Positions 21,211 to 24,211 of a stretch of 24,211 bases of DNA are shown piece by piece. Position numbers and translations under genes: made by a program. The first letter of the stretch is position 1. The number at the start of each line of letters is the position of its first letter. The stretch comes from JASFQI01 sp050115555 (GTDB lineage: Bacteria; Desulfobacterota; DSM-4660; Desulfatiglandales; HGW-15), in NCBI GenBank assembly GCA_050115555.1, contig JASFQI010000030.1:1-24211 (forward strand), read 5' to 3'. A model generated the notes under the pieces. It did not search any database, was not told where the DNA came from, and saw nothing but the letters and a program-made list of their open reading frames with translations.

Positions 21211-23511
21211 TTACTTCACAAAACGGCGGGCGTCATCAGCCCAGGAAAAGTCGGGGTCCAACTCAAGGGCCTTGGCCAGGTACTCCCGGGCCTTTTCGTA
21301 CTCCTTGATCTTGTACAAGGCCTTTCCCAGGTGATAGTTCGTAATGGCGTTGTCCGGGTTTTTGGCCACGCTGTCCTGGAGCTCGGCCACGGCGTTCTGG
21401 TAGCTTTCCTGGAGGTAGTACACCCACCCCAGGGTGTCCATGACGTTGGGGTCCTCGGGCAGATGCTTTTTGGCGAGCCTCGCAAGATCCAGAGCCTCAT
21501 TGAGCTTGATCTCTCTCTGGGCCAGATTCCAGGCGAGGTTGTTGGCCGCAGGTGCAAAATCCTCCCTCACTTCCAGGGCCTTGCGGTAAAATGCCTCTGC
21601 CTTCTCTGCCTGGCCCTGGCGATCGTAAATCGTGCCCAAGGCCATGTAGGCGGGAAGAAAGTCCGGCCGTTCCTTTAGCACGGCCTCATAGTGCGCGATC
21701 ACCTCATCCAGCTTCCCTTCCTGGCCTGCCACCCGGGCAAGGGCCATGTAGGCCGGTAAAAGACCCGGGTTCTTATCCGTAGCCTCCTGGAAACGCTCCT
21801 TGGCTGCAGGCAGGTCTCCCTGGGCTGCGAGTACCCGTCCCAGAAGATACTCAGTCAAGGCCACAAGGGAGACGTTTTCCCCTGCACGCTCTGCGGCTTG
21901 TTTGCAAAGGGCCTTGGCCTCCTCGAACCGGCCTGCCTGCACGTGCAGGGACACTAGGGCCTCCAGGGCCTGTGGATGGGGGGGATCTATGGCCAGGGCC
22001 TTTTCGAATGCCTCTTTTGCGCGCTCCTGGTCTTCCTTGATGAGGTATACCATGCCGAGCTTGACATAAGCAGGGGCAAAGCGGGGGCTCCCCTCAATCA
22101 CGCTGTTGTAAGAGCTGATGGCCCCATCCAGATCCTCTTCCAAGACACGGAGCGCTCCCTGGAGCATGAGCGCCTGGGGGTGGCCCGGTGCCAGATCCAG
22201 GGCTGCAGAGATCTGCTCGCGTGCAAGGGATGCGTTTCGCTTGCGCAAGTAGACATTGGCCAGGGCAAAGCGCGCATCCAGGTACCTGGGCTGGAGCTCC
22301 ACAGCCTTTCTCAGGTCCTGCTCTGCCATCTCCGGCCTTCCCAGGACCCCGAGGCACTGGGCGCGATAGAAATGGGCAGCAGCGTGCTTCGGGCTTTCCT
22401 TGATCAGGCGGTTGAGGCGATCCAATGCATCCTCGAAGCGCTTGTTCCGCATATCCAACCTGGCCTGGAGGAAAGTGGCCCCTAGGTGTCCCGCATCCTG
22501 TTTCAGGATACGGTCAACCGCGGCCTCAGCTGCCTGGAAGTGGCCAAAGTCGAAGTGGAGGTTCGCTATGGCAGTGAGAATTTCCGGGTCGTTTTTCCGC
22601 ACAGCGAGTGCCTGGTTCATGGCCTCGAGGGCCTGGTCGTAGTCCTTGCCTCGCGCATAAAAGCCTGCGAGGTCCATCCATGGTCCCACGACACCCTCAG
22701 GGGCCAGCTTAGCCGATTGCCGGTAGGCGGCTTCTGCTTTTTCCCGATCCTTTCGTGACTCGTAGAACCGGGCCAATACGGTGAGACTTTGGTACTTGGG
22801 CGGCACGGCCTCGACCATGCGTTCGAGCTCCGCCTCGGCCTTTCCCCACTCCTCACGCTTGCCGTGGATTTGCGAGAGCAGAATATAAGCCGGGCCCGCA
22901 CCTGGATCCAGCGAAAGGGTCTTTTGAAGAACCTCCTGTGCCTCGTCCAATCGACCCTCTGCCAACAAAAGCCGGCCCAGTGTGAGTTGGGTCTTCACAT
23001 GATCCGGTTCCAGGATTGCAGCGGATTGCAGCGTCTTGATCGCCTGTTCAATCTCCTTCTCCTGTATGAACGCACCGGCAAGGAGCCTCAAGGCCTCCGG
23101 GTTATCCGGGGTCTTCTCCAACACGAGCTTCGCCTTGTTCCGCGCCTCCTCCGGTTTTCGTGCCAAGAGGAAGATTCTTCCCAGGCTCAGCTGGGCCTCG
23201 AGATTATCCGGGTTGAGGTAAACAGCCCGGGAATAGGACTGGAAGGCCTCCTGCCCCTTTCTAAGACGCATATACACGTCCCCCAGCTCCGCATAGGCCG
23301 CATCGTCCTTGGGATCGATCTGCACCGCATTCCGAAGCTCGATGACCGCGCTCTCGAACTCGCCCTTGTTCACGTACTCTCGGGCCCGCTCCAGGTATTC
23401 AGCCTTTTTTTCCTCGTCCCCGGCCAGAGCCGGGAGATCAGCTACGAATCCTAGGGCGAGCAGTGCAAACAGTACCGTTGTGCCAACTTTTCCAAAACGC
23501 TTCTCCATCAT
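21211..23511 (-). CDS. prsT: PrsT-like TPR protein of PEP-CTERM/exosortase systems
   Basis: The 766-residue protein is built of around twenty tandem 34-residue TPR units after a signal peptide. Typical units include AYAELGDVYMRLRKGQEAF and AYMALGTIYDRQGQAEKAEA. The PrsT family of exosortase loci has this length and layout. It is thought to act in the envelope as a scaffold for polymer assembly or export. The N-terminus (MMEKRFGKVGTTVLFALLALGF...PALA, then GDEEKK) looks like an ordinary signal peptide cleaved after ALA. I see no lipobox cysteine although the family is described as lipoproteins. AGGAGG lies six bases before the first of two adjacent ATGs. It is the first minus-strand gene of the locus, 123 bp ahead of the activator. 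Confidence 0.9.
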   Translation of the reverse strand: MMEKRFGKVGTTVLFALLALGFVADLPALAGDEEKKAEYLERAREYVNKGEFESAVIELRNAVQIDPKDDAAYAELGDVYMRLRKGQEAFQSYSRAVYLNPDNLEAQLSLGRIFLLARKPEEARNKAKLVLEKTPDNPEALRLLAGAFIQEKEIEQAIKTLQSAAILEPDHVKTQLTLGRLLLAEGRLDEAQEVLQKTLSLDPGAGPAYILLSQIHGKREEWGKAEAELERMVEAVPPKYQSLTVLARFYESRKDREKAEAAYRQSAKLAPEGVVGPWMDLAGFYARGKDYDQALEAMNQALAVRKNDPEILTAIANLHFDFGHFQAAEAAVDRILKQDAGHLGATFLQARLDMRNKRFEDALDRLNRLIKESPKHAAAHFYRAQCLGVLGRPEMAEQDLRKAVELQPRYLDARFALANVYLRKRNASLAREQISAALDLAPGHPQALMLQGALRVLEEDLDGAISSYNSVIEGSPRFAPAYVKLGMVYLIKEDQERAKEAFEKALAIDPPHPQALEALVSLHVQAGRFEEAKALCKQAAERAGENVSLVALTEYLLGRVLAAQGDLPAAKERFQEATDKNPGLLPAYMALARVAGQEGKLDEVIAHYEAVLKERPDFLPAYMALGTIYDRQGQAEKAEAFYRKALEVREDFAPAANNLAWNLAQREIKLNEALDLARLAKKHLPEDPNVMDTLGWVYYLQESYQNAVAELQDSVAKNPDNAITNYHLGKALYKIKEYEKAREYLAKALELDPDFSWADDARRFVK

Positions 23512-23871
23512 CAGCTACCTCCTGATTGGGACAGTCTTTTCGCTGCTCAAGATCTAACACCTTGCTCCAGCAGGGAAAAGGAGTCCCTCATAGTCTCTTC
23601 GGTAAAACACTGTCCAAGGGACGGAGTGGCATGTTTAGGACATCTTGACAGGCCTATGCCATGGGTCAAGTTTTTATAGGATTTTTGGCACATTTTGCCT
23701 CGCTCAGAAAAAGGCATATAAGCGTGAGGAGATATTCCTGGATTTCAGCGTATGGACATTGAATGGTATACATATTATCATTCCTACTATCTCATATGGG
23801 AGAAAAACTTTAGTTTGACAGAGGACCACTGGGGATTCAGTCCGGGAAACAAAGGGGGTTGAATAATTCTT
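23512..23871. other. 360-bp divergent intergenic region (prsT / protease promoters)
   Basis: The region separates divergent genes, so it must hold at least two promoters. CTTGAC (23644-23649) and GTCAAG (23665-23670) form a 6-bp inverted repeat with a 15-base spacer, a possible operator. GTCC-AAG-GGAC near 23613 is a smaller dyad. AT-rich sequence at 23765-23800 (TATACATATTATCA) could hold a -10 element for the protease, and TTGACA stands at 23815, but no correctly spaced pair was convincing. Confidence 0.45.
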
Positions 23872-24211
23872 ATGGCCAAACAGCGTGCCATACGGCGTCC
23901 CCCAATCCTTAAGCTCCTTTTTTTCTCCCTATTCACCGGCGTTTTCATTCCTGCGCACATTTTCATTGGAGCCTTCATAAGCCTTTCCTATGCAGCGGAC
24001 AGTCCAAAGCGCCAGGCAGCAGGAAACGACCTCGTCTCCGTAGTCCGCGCTGTCAAACCCGGGGTGGTTGCCGTGGGAACCCACTATTTTAACGACGTTC
24101 CCAAAACCCGCTTTTATGGAACGGGCTTTGTTGTTGGAGACGGCCGCCAAGTGGTCACGAATGAACACATCCTGGCCCAGGTCCAGGAAAACCGGGCGTT
24201 GAACCGACTGC
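23872..24211 (+). CDS. Trypsin-like serine protease (HtrA/Deg-type), N-terminal part
   Basis: The 113 visible codons run off the window. After a long signal or anchor segment (KLLFFSLFTGVFIPAHIFIG, about 14-33, ending near SYAADS) comes the start of a chymotrypsin-fold domain: LVSVVRAVKPGVVAVGT (54-70), FYGTGFVVGDGRQVVTNEHI (81-100). The TNEHI segment holds the catalytic His99, in place of the more usual TNAHV. Asp and Ser of the triad would lie beyond the edge. An envelope quality-control or processing protease is likely. The ATG at 23872 has only a distant GGGGG upstream. It diverges from prsT, and whether it belongs to the exosortase locus is unclear. Confidence 0.82.
   Translation, partial: MAKQRAIRRPPILKLLFFSLFTGVFIPAHIFIGAFISLSYAADSPKRQAAGNDLVSVVRAVKPGVVAVGTHYFNDVPKTRFYGTGFVVGDGRQVVTNEHILAQVQENRALNRL

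Noticed and set aside
23686..23698. Sigma-54-like site TGGCACATTTTGC upstream of prsT
   Set aside because: The GG and GC elements are 8 bases apart instead of the required 10, so sigma-54 recognition is unlikely.

Overview
The window reads as part of an exopolysaccharide/exosortase (EpsH/XrtA-type, PEP-CTERM) locus of a Gram-negative bacterium. It contains most of the marker families of that system: exosortase, EpsI, a PEP-CTERM-tailed protein, a PrsT-like TPR protein, chain-length protein, tyrosine autokinase, EpsB-type and Stp1-type sugar transferases, a FemAB-like protein and a DVED polysaccharide deacetylase. This gene set and the moderately GC-rich composition fit a Desulfobacterota (deltaproteobacterial) host, but the lineage is an inference.

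Layout. Nearly everything lies on the minus strand, so the locus is read from high to low coordinates. A truncated trypsin-like protease (23872-end, plus) diverges from the TPR gene (21211-23511). Then follow a sigma-54-type AAA+ activator without a receiver domain (20059-21087), the Wzz-like chain-length protein (18361-20019), the tyrosine autokinase (17411-18325) and the initiating sugar transferase (15991-17385). A 101-bp tandem palindromic repeat separates these from EpsI and exosortase (14231-15722). After a 376-bp gap come MerR, a four-helix-bundle protein and the deacetylase (12159-13854). A FeeM-like N-acyltransferase (10964-11920), WecB epimerase (9621-10745), FemAB (8513-9595) and VanZ (8083-8496) follow. 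The one PEP-CTERM gene (7277-7930) points the other way. The remaining minus-strand genes are Stp1 glycosyltransferase (5421-6740), CysM-like cysteine synthase, a second glycosyltransferase, a Wzx-type flippase and two tandem sugar-transfer-associated ATP-grasp genes, the last cut by the window edge.

How it works together (family knowledge plus inference): EpsB-type transferase loads the first sugar on undecaprenyl phosphate, glycosyltransferases extend it using nucleotide sugars such as the WecB product, the flippase exports the unit, and the chain-length/kinase pair governs polymerisation. Deacetylase, FemAB and ATP-grasp proteins may decorate the glycan. Exosortase/EpsI process the PEP-CTERM protein. 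No Wza-type outer-membrane exporter or Wzy polymerase was recognised in the window.

Most unusual: a dispersed family of degenerate 9-bp repeats (coding-strand consensus CYCAACRAA) sits in, at the start of, or at the end of at least four genes. It adds in-frame Asn/Thr/Ser/Pro-rich segments, and one repeat variant carries the ATG used by femAB and wecB, with a possible third case in the deacetylase, where no Shine-Dalgarno sequence is visible. The left 2 kb is strikingly AT-rich compared with the rest, with the change falling inside the flippase gene.
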